Origin: Allofournierella massiliensis
GTDB taxonomy: Bacteria > Bacillota > Clostridia > Oscillospirales > Ruminococcaceae
Assembly (NCBI RefSeq): GCF_004345265.1
Contig: NZ_SLUM01000002.1
Location: 62,001-126,000, forward strand
DNA: 64,000 bases
Reading direction: 5' to 3'
Position 1 is the first letter of the stretch. Each line of letters starts with the position of its first letter. The notes beneath the pieces were generated by a model that saw nothing but the letters and a program-made list of their open reading frames with translations, had not been told where the DNA came from and did not search any database. A program made the position numbers and the translations under genes. Shown piece by piece: positions 41,813 to 49,605 of this stretch.

Positions 41813-42583
41813 GTGGAAAACGTATGGAGTCTTTTTTTCAACTGGATGGCTGAAAATCCGATTCGGGCCACCGTGATCATATCTGCGGTGGTCATTGCGC
41901 TGTGTATCCTGCTGGGATTTGTGCTCCCGGCCAGATCCGAAAGGCGGAAAAGGGAGAAGGAGCAGCGCTGGAGGGATGCCCGCACAGTGAAGGCCTTGGG
42001 TTTTATCCGTTCCGCAAAGCATACGGGACGATGCGTCAATGACAATCCCGAGTTTCGCTTCGTGGTGGACGCACTGGCCGAGGACGGGACTTTTTTTGAT
42101 ACCACCGTGACGGAAATCATCCCGAGGGCGCAGCTTCCCATGTGCTCCGTCGAAGCGCCGCTCTCCATCCGGTATGACCCGGCAGACCGCTCCCATGCCA
42201 TCGGGGATGATAATCCGGATGCCGATGTGCTGAATGAGCGCATCGCCCGCTACCAGTGCCGAAAACATCCGGGCGAGCTGACCTATGAACAGCGCATGGA
42301 GCTTAGCAGAAACAGCGTGGTCAAAAAAGCGCTGCTGGAAAACCTGCGGCTGACCGGGAAAGAGGAAGCCGGGGACTGGGAAGCGGAAGCGACGGTTCGG
42401 ATCACGGACAATGCGGCGGGAGACACGGTCATGAACCGCACCCTTTATCTAAACGACAAGATGCTTAAGCATATGGTTCCAGGCAAATATATCGACATCA
42501 GCGTTGTGCCGGGCAGGAAGGACTTTTTCGGTATCGTAACGGATATCGCTACGAAGGTTGTCCCTGAGAAAAGCGGGTCTTGA
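41813..42583 (+). CDS. Single-pass membrane protein, paralogue 2
   Basis: 256 residues from GTG 41813 after AGAAAGGGG. Membrane helix at about 19-40, then LGFIRSAKHTGRCVNDNPEF, VDALAEDGTFFDTTV and LSIRYDPADRSHAI, aligned with paralogue 1 throughout, including KHPGELTYEQRMEL and LRLTGKEEAGDWEAEA. The tandem duplication is old, since identity is only moderate. It is 47 bp after paralogue 1. Confidence 0.72.
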   Translation: MENVWSLFFNWMAENPIRATVIISAVVIALCILLGFVLPARSERRKREKEQRWRDARTVKALGFIRSAKHTGRCVNDNPEFRFVVDALAEDGTFFDTTVTEIIPRAQLPMCSVEAPLSIRYDPADRSHAIGDDNPDADVLNERIARYQCRKHPGELTYEQRMELSRNSVVKKALLENLRLTGKEEAGDWEAEATVRITDNAAGDTVMNRTLYLNDKMLKHMVPGKYIDISVVPGRKDFFGIVTDIATKVVPEKSGS

Positions 42584-42641
42584 ACGTCAAGCGGGCGCTC
42601 TTTCCTGTCCGGGATAACGTCAAAAAAGAAAGGATTGCGTT

Positions 42642-43139
42642 TTGAAAACGATCATTCATGATCTTAATAAAGCAGACTTCTCTGCTTTTGAACTTCCAGA
42701 TGAAAATGTCGTGGTTTTCACTGCGGACGGCCAGTATGCTCCGTGCAGTGGCTGCTTTGCATGCTGGCTGAAAAATACCGGATTCTGTGTGATGGACGAC
42801 TCCTTGAAACATGCGGGCGCATTGATCGGGCAAAGCGACCCGCTGATCATTATCAGCCGTTTGTGCTACGGCGGCTACAGCCCCGGCGTCAAGGCTGTTT
42901 TGGACCGCGCTATTGGAGTATCCCTCCCCTTCTTTACCTGGCGGGGCGGCCAAACCCATCATATAGGGCGCTACCCGCAGCGAAAACTGCTGCGGGTTCT
43001 CTTTTACGGAGATTCTACGGAATCGGAACGGCAGACTGCCACAGAGCTTGCCGAGCGTAACCGGCTCAACCTTGGATACAAAACAGCGGAAACGCTGTTT
43101 TTCCAAAATCCTGCACAGATCAGGGGAGCAATATCATGA
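42642..43139 (+). CDS. Flavodoxin-like NADPH-dependent FMN reductase family protein
   Basis: 165 residues from TTG 42642 (RBS GAAAGGATT). PCSGCFACWLKNTGFCVMDD is the Cys-rich loop of iron-sulfur flavoprotein-like reductases, and SDPLIIISRLCYGGYSPGVK the flavin-binding segment. The usual first-strand phosphate-binding loop is absent, the gene beginning MKTIIHDLNKADFS. It overlaps the next gene by 4 bp, and the two may form one flavoprotein complex. Confidence 0.75.
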   Translation: MKTIIHDLNKADFSAFELPDENVVVFTADGQYAPCSGCFACWLKNTGFCVMDDSLKHAGALIGQSDPLIIISRLCYGGYSPGVKAVLDRAIGVSLPFFTWRGGQTHHIGRYPQRKLLRVLFYGDSTESERQTATELAERNRLNLGYKTAETLFFQNPAQIRGAIS

Positions 43140-43888
43140 AGCTGCTGATCTTCAATGCAAGCCCCAAAAAGAGAGGCGGCGCTTCTCAATTTTTCTCCGG
43201 TATCCTCCGGCTGTTTCTTCCCGGCCTTGTCAAAAAAACGGTTCCTCTGCGGAGCCGGAAAGACTTTGACCATGCGCTTTCCCAGTTGGGCAGCGCGGAC
43301 GCCGTGTGTATCTCTTTCCCGCTTTATGTGGATGGATTGCCCTCTCATTTAGCAGAGTTCCTATCGCTGGCAGAAGAATATTGTAAAGCCCGTTCTCTTC
43401 GGTTCCGCCTGTACGCCATTGCCAACAACGGCTTTATAGAGGGACAGCAAAACCGTACTGCACTGCGGATACTGGAATCCTGGTGCCTGCATTCCGGCGC
43501 TATCTGGAGCGGCGGGATCGGGATTGGCGGAGGCGTCATGCTGCGGGTGCTGGGAATCGTCTATCCTGTTTTGATCGCGCTATCTATCGTACAGATCGCC
43601 GTTTCGTTTCTTACGGCAGGAAGCGTACCGCCGGACATGCTTTATACCCTCGCCATTCAGGCGGGAAGCTGGCTGTTTTTCAATTTCGGTGTATTGTTTT
43701 GCCTGGCCCGGTTGTCTGAGGCCGTTTACAAGCGCAAAACCGTAAAGAGCCGCTACACCCGTGTGCTGCTTCCATCCTTCCTGTTTGTTCCGATTGCCGA
43801 TCTGTTTATGATTCTATCCTCTCTGTCTTGCGGCCGGTTCCTGTTCGCACTTTTAAAACAGGACGATTGTTCTCGTAATAAGGGGTAA
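43136..43888 (+). CDS. Flavodoxin-fold protein with C-terminal membrane domain
   Basis: 250 residues. The first half is flavodoxin-like (LLIFNASPKKRGGASQFFSG, with the phosphate loop NASPKKRGG; DAVCISFPLYVDGLPSHLAE). The second half has three to four hydrophobic segments (about 133-160, 172-193, 208-235). A flavin domain tethered to the membrane is unusual. It is coupled to the reductase before it and precedes a second flavodoxin by 9 bp. Confidence 0.72.
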   Translation: MKLLIFNASPKKRGGASQFFSGILRLFLPGLVKKTVPLRSRKDFDHALSQLGSADAVCISFPLYVDGLPSHLAEFLSLAEEYCKARSLRFRLYAIANNGFIEGQQNRTALRILESWCLHSGAIWSGGIGIGGGVMLRVLGIVYPVLIALSIVQIAVSFLTAGSVPPDMLYTLAIQAGSWLFFNFGVLFCLARLSEAVYKRKTVKSRYTRVLLPSFLFVPIADLFMILSSLSCGRFLFALLKQDDCSRNKG

Positions 43889-43897
43889 GGTGATTGC

Positions 43898-44440
43898 ATG
43901 AAGTCTGTCATTTTATACGGAAGCAGGTACGGAAGCGCCCGCCGGTATGCGCAGGAGCTGTCAAAGCAAACAGATATCCCTGCTGTCAGCTATCAAGAAG
44001 CACCGCCGCTTTCCAAACTGGAAACGATCGTGTATATCGGCGCGCTGTATGCCGGAGGCGTTCTGGGATTGACAAAGACGCTGCGAAGGCAGTCATTCGG
44101 AGAGCATCAAAGGCTGGTGATCGTTACGGTCGGGCTGGCTGATCCGGATATACCGCAAAATCGGGAGAATATCCGGAACTCCCTGCAAAAACAGATTCCC
44201 GCCCAGCTATATGGCAGAGCAGCGGTTTTCCATCTGCGAGGCGCCATTGATTATCAGGCGCTATCTCTGGGACACCGAACCATGATGGCGCTACTGCACC
44301 GATCTCTGCAAAAGAAACCGGCGGAAGAATGGAGCGAAGAAGACAAGGCGTTAATGGAAACCTACGGCAAGCAGGCAGATTTTGTCGATTTCGCTTCCCT
44401 GCGGCCGATTATCAATGAGATGCAGAGGGAAAGCAGGTAA
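43898..44440 (+). CDS. Flavodoxin
   Basis: 180 residues. ILYGSRYGSARRYAQELSK is the FMN phosphate-binding loop, VYIGALYAGGVLGLTK the 50s loop, and VTVGLADPDIPQNRENIRNS a following strand-helix, as in protoporphyrinogen-oxidase-like (HemG-like) flavodoxin-domain proteins of Firmicutes. It likely shares electrons with the two flavoproteins upstream. Confidence 0.8.
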   Translation: MKSVILYGSRYGSARRYAQELSKQTDIPAVSYQEAPPLSKLETIVYIGALYAGGVLGLTKTLRRQSFGEHQRLVIVTVGLADPDIPQNRENIRNSLQKQIPAQLYGRAAVFHLRGAIDYQALSLGHRTMMALLHRSLQKKPAEEWSEEDKALMETYGKQADFVDFASLRPIINEMQRESR

Positions 44441-44578
44441 GAAAAATTATTTGAATGCATAGCTTAGCCAGTTTGGCTTTCTCTGCTGCGAGGGATTCTA
44501 TGTAGGTGCCACGAGCGCATTATTTTACGCTCTCTTATCAATCGGGTGCTTTCACGCGTATCGGAAAGGAAATGGTTT

Positions 44579-45190
44579 ATGGCTGAAAAGCGAACTGTCC
44601 GCTTTGTAAAATGGCTGATTAAGGTTGTGATATCCTACGCAGTGTTTATCGGGACCGGCTGGCTTCTCGGGCGGATCCCCGCTCAAAAAATTGGCCTTTC
44701 CGAGGATATGTTTTTCGATCTGCGGATGTTTTTCATGCTGTTCGGCCCCATTTATCTCTCTCTGATCGTAAAAATTGTTTTGACAATTCTGGCCGCAATA
44801 AAGCATAAAGAAAAAGATACCGCCGAACAAAACAGGGGCGTTCTGCTTGCCGTCACTGCCATATTGATGCTTGCAAATCTGTCCAATGCCCAGACCGCAG
44901 CGGATCTGAGCAGCGGACTCATCGAAAGCAAAGGGCTGAAAAGCCTGAACAGGAGCAAACGGTACAATCTGAAAGGCAAGCGGTTTTTAAATATTTTCCT
45001 TCCCATCGCCTTTTATATGCTGATCCTGGAGATATTGACGCTGCTGGTCTGCATCGTCACCTTCGCACCGTTATCCAACGCGGCAAGCAACGCTTTTATT
45101 TTTACCATCGCCCTGACCGCTTTGCTCCTGCTGTTGATTCCACTCATTCTCACTTTTATCTCCGGGTTTAAGGGACAAGGCGGAACATGA
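44579..45190 (+). CDS. Multi-pass membrane protein of unknown function
   Basis: 203 residues from ATG 44579 (AAAGGA upstream). Four strongly hydrophobic segments (about 13-30, 52-73, 135-165, 170-195) surround a cytoplasmic loop with TAADLSSGLIESKGLKSLNR. No family recognised. It overlaps the reading frame ahead of the next gene and belongs to the same operon by spacing. Confidence 0.65.
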   Translation: MAEKRTVRFVKWLIKVVISYAVFIGTGWLLGRIPAQKIGLSEDMFFDLRMFFMLFGPIYLSLIVKIVLTILAAIKHKEKDTAEQNRGVLLAVTAILMLANLSNAQTAADLSSGLIESKGLKSLNRSKRYNLKGKRFLNIFLPIAFYMLILEILTLLVCIVTFAPLSNAASNAFIFTIALTALLLLLIPLILTFISGFKGQGGT

Positions 45191-45224
45191 AAGAAAGCGG
45201 GACAAGGAGCGGCAGGCCGCAGTT

Positions 45225-45752
45225 GTGTCCGGCAGCCTGGTCCTAGAAACCGATCTCATTCGCCGCAAACAGTATCTGCGGCTGCCGAAGCTGCTTGTGC
45301 TGGCGGTTTGCCCGGGCGCGTTCCTGCTTTCTTTTCTCGTGCTGTATTTCACCAAGAACCATCAGGACCAGTTGGCGGTCTTGATGCTGCGTCAGCCGTT
45401 TATGGCTCTGGCGGCCGCCTCGATCTTCGCTGTGATCCCGCTTCTGATGTACTGGGCAAACTGCTCAGGGACGTCTTTGGTTCAGCGCGTATATCTCTCG
45501 GAAAACCGGCTGTGCTATACCGGTCATAGCGGCAGCATGGACGAGCGGGTGGAATTTGCCTTTGTGCTGCTCCGGCTGAAAGAGTATTCTGTGGGAAGAC
45601 GATCCATCTGTATCCGGGGAATATTTACCCGGAAGACAAAGGACGCCTACGGTACGCATCAGAAAAATGCCTTTTCCAAGACGCTCTGGATTCCCCGCAC
45701 CTTTCCAGTGGAGCAGGAACGGATCCTGCTGGATTTTTTAAGAAAATCGTAG
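45225..45752 (+). CDS. Two-helix membrane protein, uncertain start
   Basis: 175 residues from GTG 45225; AAGGAG lies 15 bases upstream, further than usual. The open frame extends back into the previous gene without an ATG, so the start is doubtful or the gene is a 5' fragment. Two membrane helices (about 22-42 and 60-78) precede a YcxB/PH-like strand pattern (VQRVYLSENRLCYTG; GRRSICIRGIFTRK). Confidence 0.5.
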   Translation: MSGSLVLETDLIRRKQYLRLPKLLVLAVCPGAFLLSFLVLYFTKNHQDQLAVLMLRQPFMALAAASIFAVIPLLMYWANCSGTSLVQRVYLSENRLCYTGHSGSMDERVEFAFVLLRLKEYSVGRRSICIRGIFTRKTKDAYGTHQKNAFSKTLWIPRTFPVEQERILLDFLRKS

Positions 45753-45807
45753 CCGTAAAATAATTTGCGCTCACACACTCCAAAAAAGATAACAAGGAGG
45801 CTTCAGA

Positions 45808-46008
45808 ATGTATAAGACGATTGTTGTAAAATACTCTCCTAAAGCAAAGGAAATGGCGGCAAGAATCGAAGATGTAGCCAATCAAATGGAACAGGAAGGA
45901 TTTGAACTGGTTTCTTGTTCTATTACACCTTCTTCCAAGGGGATTCTGGTTTTTAGACAGATAAAGACTCCCCAACCGACCGAAGTTTGTGAGCACGAAA
46001 AAGGATAA
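45808..46008 (+). CDS. Small DUF4177-like protein
   Basis: 66 residues after a strong AAGGAGG. MYKTIVVKYSPKAKEMAARI and MEQEGFELVSCSITPSSKGI, then LVFRQ give the beta-alpha-beta pattern of short DUF4177-like proteins. Function is unknown. It is the last gene of the plus-strand run, before a terminator. Confidence 0.6.
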   Translation: MYKTIVVKYSPKAKEMAARIEDVANQMEQEGFELVSCSITPSSKGILVFRQIKTPQPTEVCEHEKG

Positions 46009-46080
46009 AATAAAAATTCCACCCAATTTACGCTGCTTATCTGTGAATAAGCTTATCCTGCTACACACAGCAAAAACATA

Positions 46081-46136
46081 AAATCCCTTTTCAGGTTGTG
46101 CTGAGCAGTCAGTTTTGCAACCTGAAAGGGATTTTG
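46081..46136. terminator. Bidirectional terminator
   Basis: AAATCCCTTTTCAGGTTG pairs with CAACCTGAAAGGGATTT (one bulge) around a 19-base loop, with A-rich left and T-rich right edges. It separates the plus-strand run from the TelA remnant. Confidence 0.75.
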
Positions 46137-46148
46137 CCATTTTGTCTA

Positions 46149-46532
46149 TTACTGCTGCGCAGCTTCAAGTAGCGCCTTTTTAAGCTGCCGCTCGATCCTC
46201 AGGAGGTCCGCTTCCGCACTCTGGCGGGCAGCGCGGCCCTCCTGCCGGTGCAGTCCCAGAGCGATCTTGATCTGGCTTTCCCACAGTGGAACGGTGCTGA
46301 GAGCCGCCATTTGGATTTTATCTGCCGGCATTTTATCGTTGCTCTGGATCAACCGGATCTGCGGCGCAGTCTGGATGGCGACGTTTTTGCTCAGCTTTAG
46401 GTCGTGAATTTTCTTTTCAAAGCGGTTCACGGCGTCTACAAAACCTCATACCACCTGGGCGCTCATAGGATCGTCCTCGTCCGACGCCTCGGCATGAAGC
46501 TTCGGCAGGTTGGAAGCTTTATCCAGTATATC
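46149..46532 (-). pseudogene. TelA-like (toxic anion resistance) remnant with internal deletion
   Basis: The frame reads LPKLHAEASDEDDPMSAQVV, TGA, then GFVDAVNRFEKKIHDLKLSK, TAPQIRLIQSNDK and STVPLWESQIKIALGL, clear TelA sequence. It then jumps from LGLHRQ to EGRAARQSAEADLLRIE, omitting about 70 residues that normally lie between. The N-terminal third is also gone. TelA proteins usually accompany 5-bromo-4-chloroindolyl or tellurite-type operons or stress ATPases. Confidence 0.7.
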
Positions 46533-46830
46533 ATCGCCTCCGGATGAAGGACAGCAGGACTGCAAGAATCCCAACAAGAAGGATGCCGGCCGAGAGACCC
46601 ATGAGGATACCGGAGGTGAAATCCTGGGACGGAGATCCGCCCGCCGCCCTGGAAACAATCCCCAAAACAATACCGAGCAGGATCAGCAGTACGCCGATAC
46701 ATCGTTTCCGGCTGCTCCTGAGCTTTTGCCTTATCCGTGCGATGGCCTCCTGAAAAGAACGATTTCCCTTCATATCGCTAACAACCTGTGCTATACTTGG
46801 TGCAAAGCCATTACCATTTTGCTCTTTCAT
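46531..46830 (-). CDS. Small two-helix membrane protein
   Basis: 99 residues from ATG 46830 (AAAGGAAAAG upstream). A basic cytoplasmic helix (AIARIRQKLRSSRKR) precedes two membrane helices (about 53-70 and 77-95). In intact loci, small membrane proteins of this kind often precede TelA, so it probably belonged to that operon. Family not recognised. Confidence 0.5.
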   Translation of the reverse strand: MKEQNGNGFAPSIAQVVSDMKGNRSFQEAIARIRQKLRSSRKRCIGVLLILLGIVLGIVSRAAGGSPSQDFTSGILMGLSAGILLVGILAVLLSFIRRR

Positions 46831-46947
46831 CGCTTTTCCTTTCCGCTGGGTTGTTGGCACTTTCCAGTGTACAGGATTTAAAAGAGCATCGGTAGTAGCT
46901 TTATCTTTTCCGACTAGGTGTGGCTGCGAACTCCCGACACTTGAAGG

Positions 46948-47064
46948 TTAGTTTCGCCCGACCCGAATAATGGTAAACACATCCGCTAAGACTTCTCCCT
47001 CAGAGCTGAGAATGAAGCAATCGTGTTTATCCTTTGAGACATCAACACCAACAGAAACGACCAT
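46948..47064 (-). mobile_element. IS110-family transposase fragment
   Basis: 38 codons starting MVVSVGVDVSKDKHDCFILS match the N-terminus of IS110 transposases with the first catalytic Asp in GVDVSK. The reading then departs and stops. It interrupts the IS66 gene upstream, the two being joined at about 47065. Confidence 0.72.
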
Positions 47065-47065
47065 A

Positions 47066-47417
47066 CCAGGCCGGCCAGATAGCCGGCCGGTGTATCCTTG
47101 GGAAGACGAATGCTGATATTGCCCGTTCGGATCTCGATGCTTTCTTCGCAAACCACCGGCGCGGCCTTTTCCAGAGCCGTCTCTGTGCTCCGATGGGAAG
47201 ATTGTTCCGGCAGTTCCACCTGCACCGGCACGATCTCCTGCGGCGCCAAAAGTTCTCCGGCCAATTCATCCCGAAGCCGTTTTTGCCACCGCATGAAGGT
47301 GGAATAGCCAATGCCGTTCTCTGCGCACCACTCCCGCTTGCTTTTTCCGCTGTGCGTACACTCCTGCACAAGCTGCAGGCACCGCTGCTTTTTCAGATTT
47401 ACATATTCCTTGCCCAT
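47066..47417 (-). pseudogene. tnpA: IS66-family accessory protein TnpA, 3' truncated
   Basis: QRCLQLVQECTHSGKSKREW and ENGIGYSTFMRWQKRLRDEL form the helix-turn-helix of IS66 TnpA, and IRTGNISIRLPKDTPAGYLA the usual end. The last few codons are replaced by the IS110 fragment. No tnpB or tnpC is present nearby. Confidence 0.72.
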
Positions 47418-47596
47418 TTTATTGCTCCTTTGTGAGACTTTTGAGACTTCTGAGATTTTTGCGACTTCTTAGACTTTTGAGACCTCTTTTCTCATTTGTC
47501 CCATTTCCTCCTATTGTCCCACATCCTTTCAGCCTTCGGTAGCCGGGGGATTATGGAGCGGTTACGTTTTCTCCACCCAAGGCTAAAAATTGGCAT

Positions 47597-47629
47597 AAAA
47601 AATACCCCGTCAGATTTCTCTGACGAGGT
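47597..47629 (-). terminator. Terminator of the AbiE operon
   Basis: Minus strand ACCTCGTCAGA-GAAA-TCTGACGGGGT followed by ATTTTTTATG; located 15 bp after the abiEii stop. Confidence 0.8.
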
Positions 47630-47643
47630 AAGATAGGTTCAGA

Positions 47644-48483
47644 CTATTGAATCATGCCCAGCAAGGACTTTGTGCTCTCCATGATGTCCTCGTAGCTGAT
47701 TGTGGCAGCGTATGGATATTTATTCTGGTAGGACTTCCACAACGCATGCAGTTGCTCATCGTTCTCAACGGCTGCAATAATCTGCGGTGCGTCCGTTCTC
47801 AAATTTTCTGTACTCCGCTTTTTGCAAGTGGCATCAAACGCTCTTCCTAAAACTTCTGCATTGATTTCCTGTTCATAGATAGCAAGCAGCGTTCTGATAT
47901 CGTAGAAATCCCTCATGCGTGTGTTCAGGAGACCTCTTGCAAGAACCGTCTGAAGCTTTTCCGCAAGGATGGTTTCGAGGTTGTATGACCATAGACTGAT
48001 TGACCGGTCATCCAGCAGCAACTTATATTGATACTCAACTGCCCTAGGCGTAATCACGTCGCCAGTCGAAATATCAATTTTCATTGGAGTAATGAGCTTC
48101 CCCATTACGGCGTTCATAGTGAACCGAATACCCGGATACTCCATTTCGTCCATAATGTTGGAAACTTCTTTGATCTCGAATGTCACACCGTCTCCGAGGT
48201 CAATATTCTTGATTTCATTTACAATTCGAAGTGCATCCTCCACAGAAAGATTTTGATTCTTGAGACTGGTATCAATGTCCATCGTAGATCGGAGTGCTAC
48301 GCCGACCATCGCAGTCACAAGCATTCCACCCTTGATGATGAAATTGTCCTTGTACTGCGAAACCGCAACTCGTTCCAAGAATCGTTCCATCATGTAGATT
48401 CGCATCAGTGTTCTTGCATCGGCTTTGTTCTTTTGGGCGACACTTTTAATTCGCCCCTTTACCTGATCTGGTGTAAGCTGCAT
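47644..48483 (-). CDS. abiEii: AbiEii-type nucleotidyltransferase toxin
   Basis: 279 residues. FIIKGGMLVTAMVGVALRST, then MDIDTS is the nucleotidyltransferase core (GG...RxTxDID) of AbiEii/AbiGii toxins. MKIDISTGDVITP and ILAEKLQTVLARGLLNTRMR, then DFYDI are further family motifs. Related enzymes add nucleotides to tRNA acceptor stems or otherwise stop growth during phage infection. The start is 2 bp after the abiEi stop. All active-site positions seem kept, so it is likely functional. Confidence 0.88.
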   Translation of the reverse strand: MQLTPDQVKGRIKSVAQKNKADARTLMRIYMMERFLERVAVSQYKDNFIIKGGMLVTAMVGVALRSTMDIDTSLKNQNLSVEDALRIVNEIKNIDLGDGVTFEIKEVSNIMDEMEYPGIRFTMNAVMGKLITPMKIDISTGDVITPRAVEYQYKLLLDDRSISLWSYNLETILAEKLQTVLARGLLNTRMRDFYDIRTLLAIYEQEINAEVLGRAFDATCKKRSTENLRTDAPQIIAAVENDEQLHALWKSYQNKYPYAATISYEDIMESTKSLLGMIQ

Positions 48484-48484
48484 T

Positions 48485-49069
48485 TTACAATAGTACTCCC
48501 ATATATCTTCGGATCACATTATCAACACGAAACAACTTCGCATATTTCATCAATCGGTTCAGATCTTTATCTTTTCTCGACACATACGCTTTAAGAACCG
48601 AATTGAACTCCTGTGCCTCAATGGAATTACGGCTTCGCATCAAATCGCAGATTGTTCTTTCCAAATCGTACATCGGGATTTCATTACCACAATTGTCTTT
48701 GACCATGATTTTTCCGACATCCAAAAGTTCCTTCTTCACCGTGTAAGCTTTACAACTTCCATCGGCTGTCAATCTGTGCGAATTGTAGCCACTATAAATG
48801 GTAAACGTATGCACAAGTGGCTCTCTGTCCGTCAGATCATAATAGTAAAATGCTTCGTCATGCGAAAAAACAGCATTGGGGCATCTCTGATGCAGCACAT
48901 ACAATTCGTCCGGCCAGTTTTCACTCGCGGAATAGATTCCACGGCCGACCTGCTCTAATCCATTTTCACGAACATATTTATAGAATTTGAATTTTGATAC
49001 TCCAGATTTTCCTGCAATGCGCGGCGTCAAGTAGTCATGGCTTTGAATCAGTCTTGTCATCTCATTCAT
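48485..49069 (-). CDS. abiEi: AbiEi-type antitoxin/transcriptional regulator
   Basis: 194 residues. The N-terminal winged helix (RLIQSHDYLTPRIAGKSGVS, KFKFYKYVRENGLEQVGRGI) is followed by the AbiEi antitoxin domain (ELYVLHQRCPNAVFSHDEAF, YYYDL; PMYDLERTICDLMRSR). In type IV systems this protein neutralises AbiEii and binds inverted repeats in its own promoter; matching repeats lie just upstream at 49083-49176. Confidence 0.88.
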   Translation of the reverse strand: MNEMTRLIQSHDYLTPRIAGKSGVSKFKFYKYVRENGLEQVGRGIYSASENWPDELYVLHQRCPNAVFSHDEAFYYYDLTDREPLVHTFTIYSGYNSHRLTADGSCKAYTVKKELLDVGKIMVKDNCGNEIPMYDLERTICDLMRSRNSIEAQEFNSVLKAYVSRKDKDLNRLMKYAKLFRVDNVIRRYMGVLL

Positions 49070-49082
49070 AGAACCACCAACC

Positions 49083-49176
49083 TTTCGTGCTTATATTGTA
49101 AGTGAAATAAGCACGAAAGTCAAGTAAAATTCAACGACCGTGCTTATTTCGTTTTTAATATATGCACGGTCGTTGA
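49083..49176. promoter_or_regulatory. Inverted-repeat operators of the AbiE promoter
   Basis: IR1: TTTCGTGCTTAT (49083-49094) and ATAAGCACGAAA (49107-49118), 12-bp perfect arms. IR2: TCAACGACCGTGC (49131-49143) and GCACGGTCGTTGA (49164-49176), 13-bp perfect arms. The half-site CGTGCTTAT recurs a third time at 49139-49147. These fit cooperative AbiEi binding. Confidence 0.72.
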
Positions 49177-49187
49177 GTGCGATGCTG

Positions 49188-49456
49188 TTAAAATTTGTCA
49201 AAGTCAGCCTGCGAAGCCAGTTCTCGATAGGGATACTCGTCGTTCTGCCGCTCTGTGAACATGTCGTTGACCAACCCGATGGTCAGCAAGTCGAGGTCGG
49301 CGATGCTGATACCGAGCTGCACACAGCGCAGCATGAAGAGCGGGGTGGTCATTACCCGCTCACTTTTGCGAGGTTTTTTCTTGCCTCTACCTCCGTCTGC
49401 ACGTTCAGGCCCCACAGTTCGATCAACTGGGGCAAAATCTGGTAGATGGAGAAGGT
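49188..49456 (-). pseudogene. Prophage tail assembly chaperone remnant with -1 frameshift site
   Basis: From the IS edge at 49456 the zero frame reads IYQILPQLIELWGLNVQTEV, then EARKNLAKVSG and stops at 49352. The -1 frame runs on with MTTPLFMLRCVQLGISIADL, DLLTIGLVNDMFTERQNDEY and ends ATQ-like at 49188 (ASQADFDKF). The heptamer A AAA AAC (complement of 49373-49379) lies in the overlap in the correct phase. This is the layout of tail chaperone G/GT-type genes. The 5' end is cut off by the IS. Confidence 0.65.
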
Positions 49457-49605
49457 TGCAAAAATCGCCACCCCAGCCCCATCTGCACGCAGTTTTAGCA
49501 CCACCTTGCCGGAGTTTTAGCCCCACTTTCACGCACTGAAGCCCCAAAGCCTTATAATTGGTTTAGCACAGCCAAGCTGTGACTAAATCAATTGGAGGTT
49601 TCGTA

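Noticed and set aside
45187-45225. Frameshift joining the membrane proteins at 44579 and 45225
   Set aside because: The frames overlap openly but both genes have separate hydrophobic patterns; left as an uncertain start.
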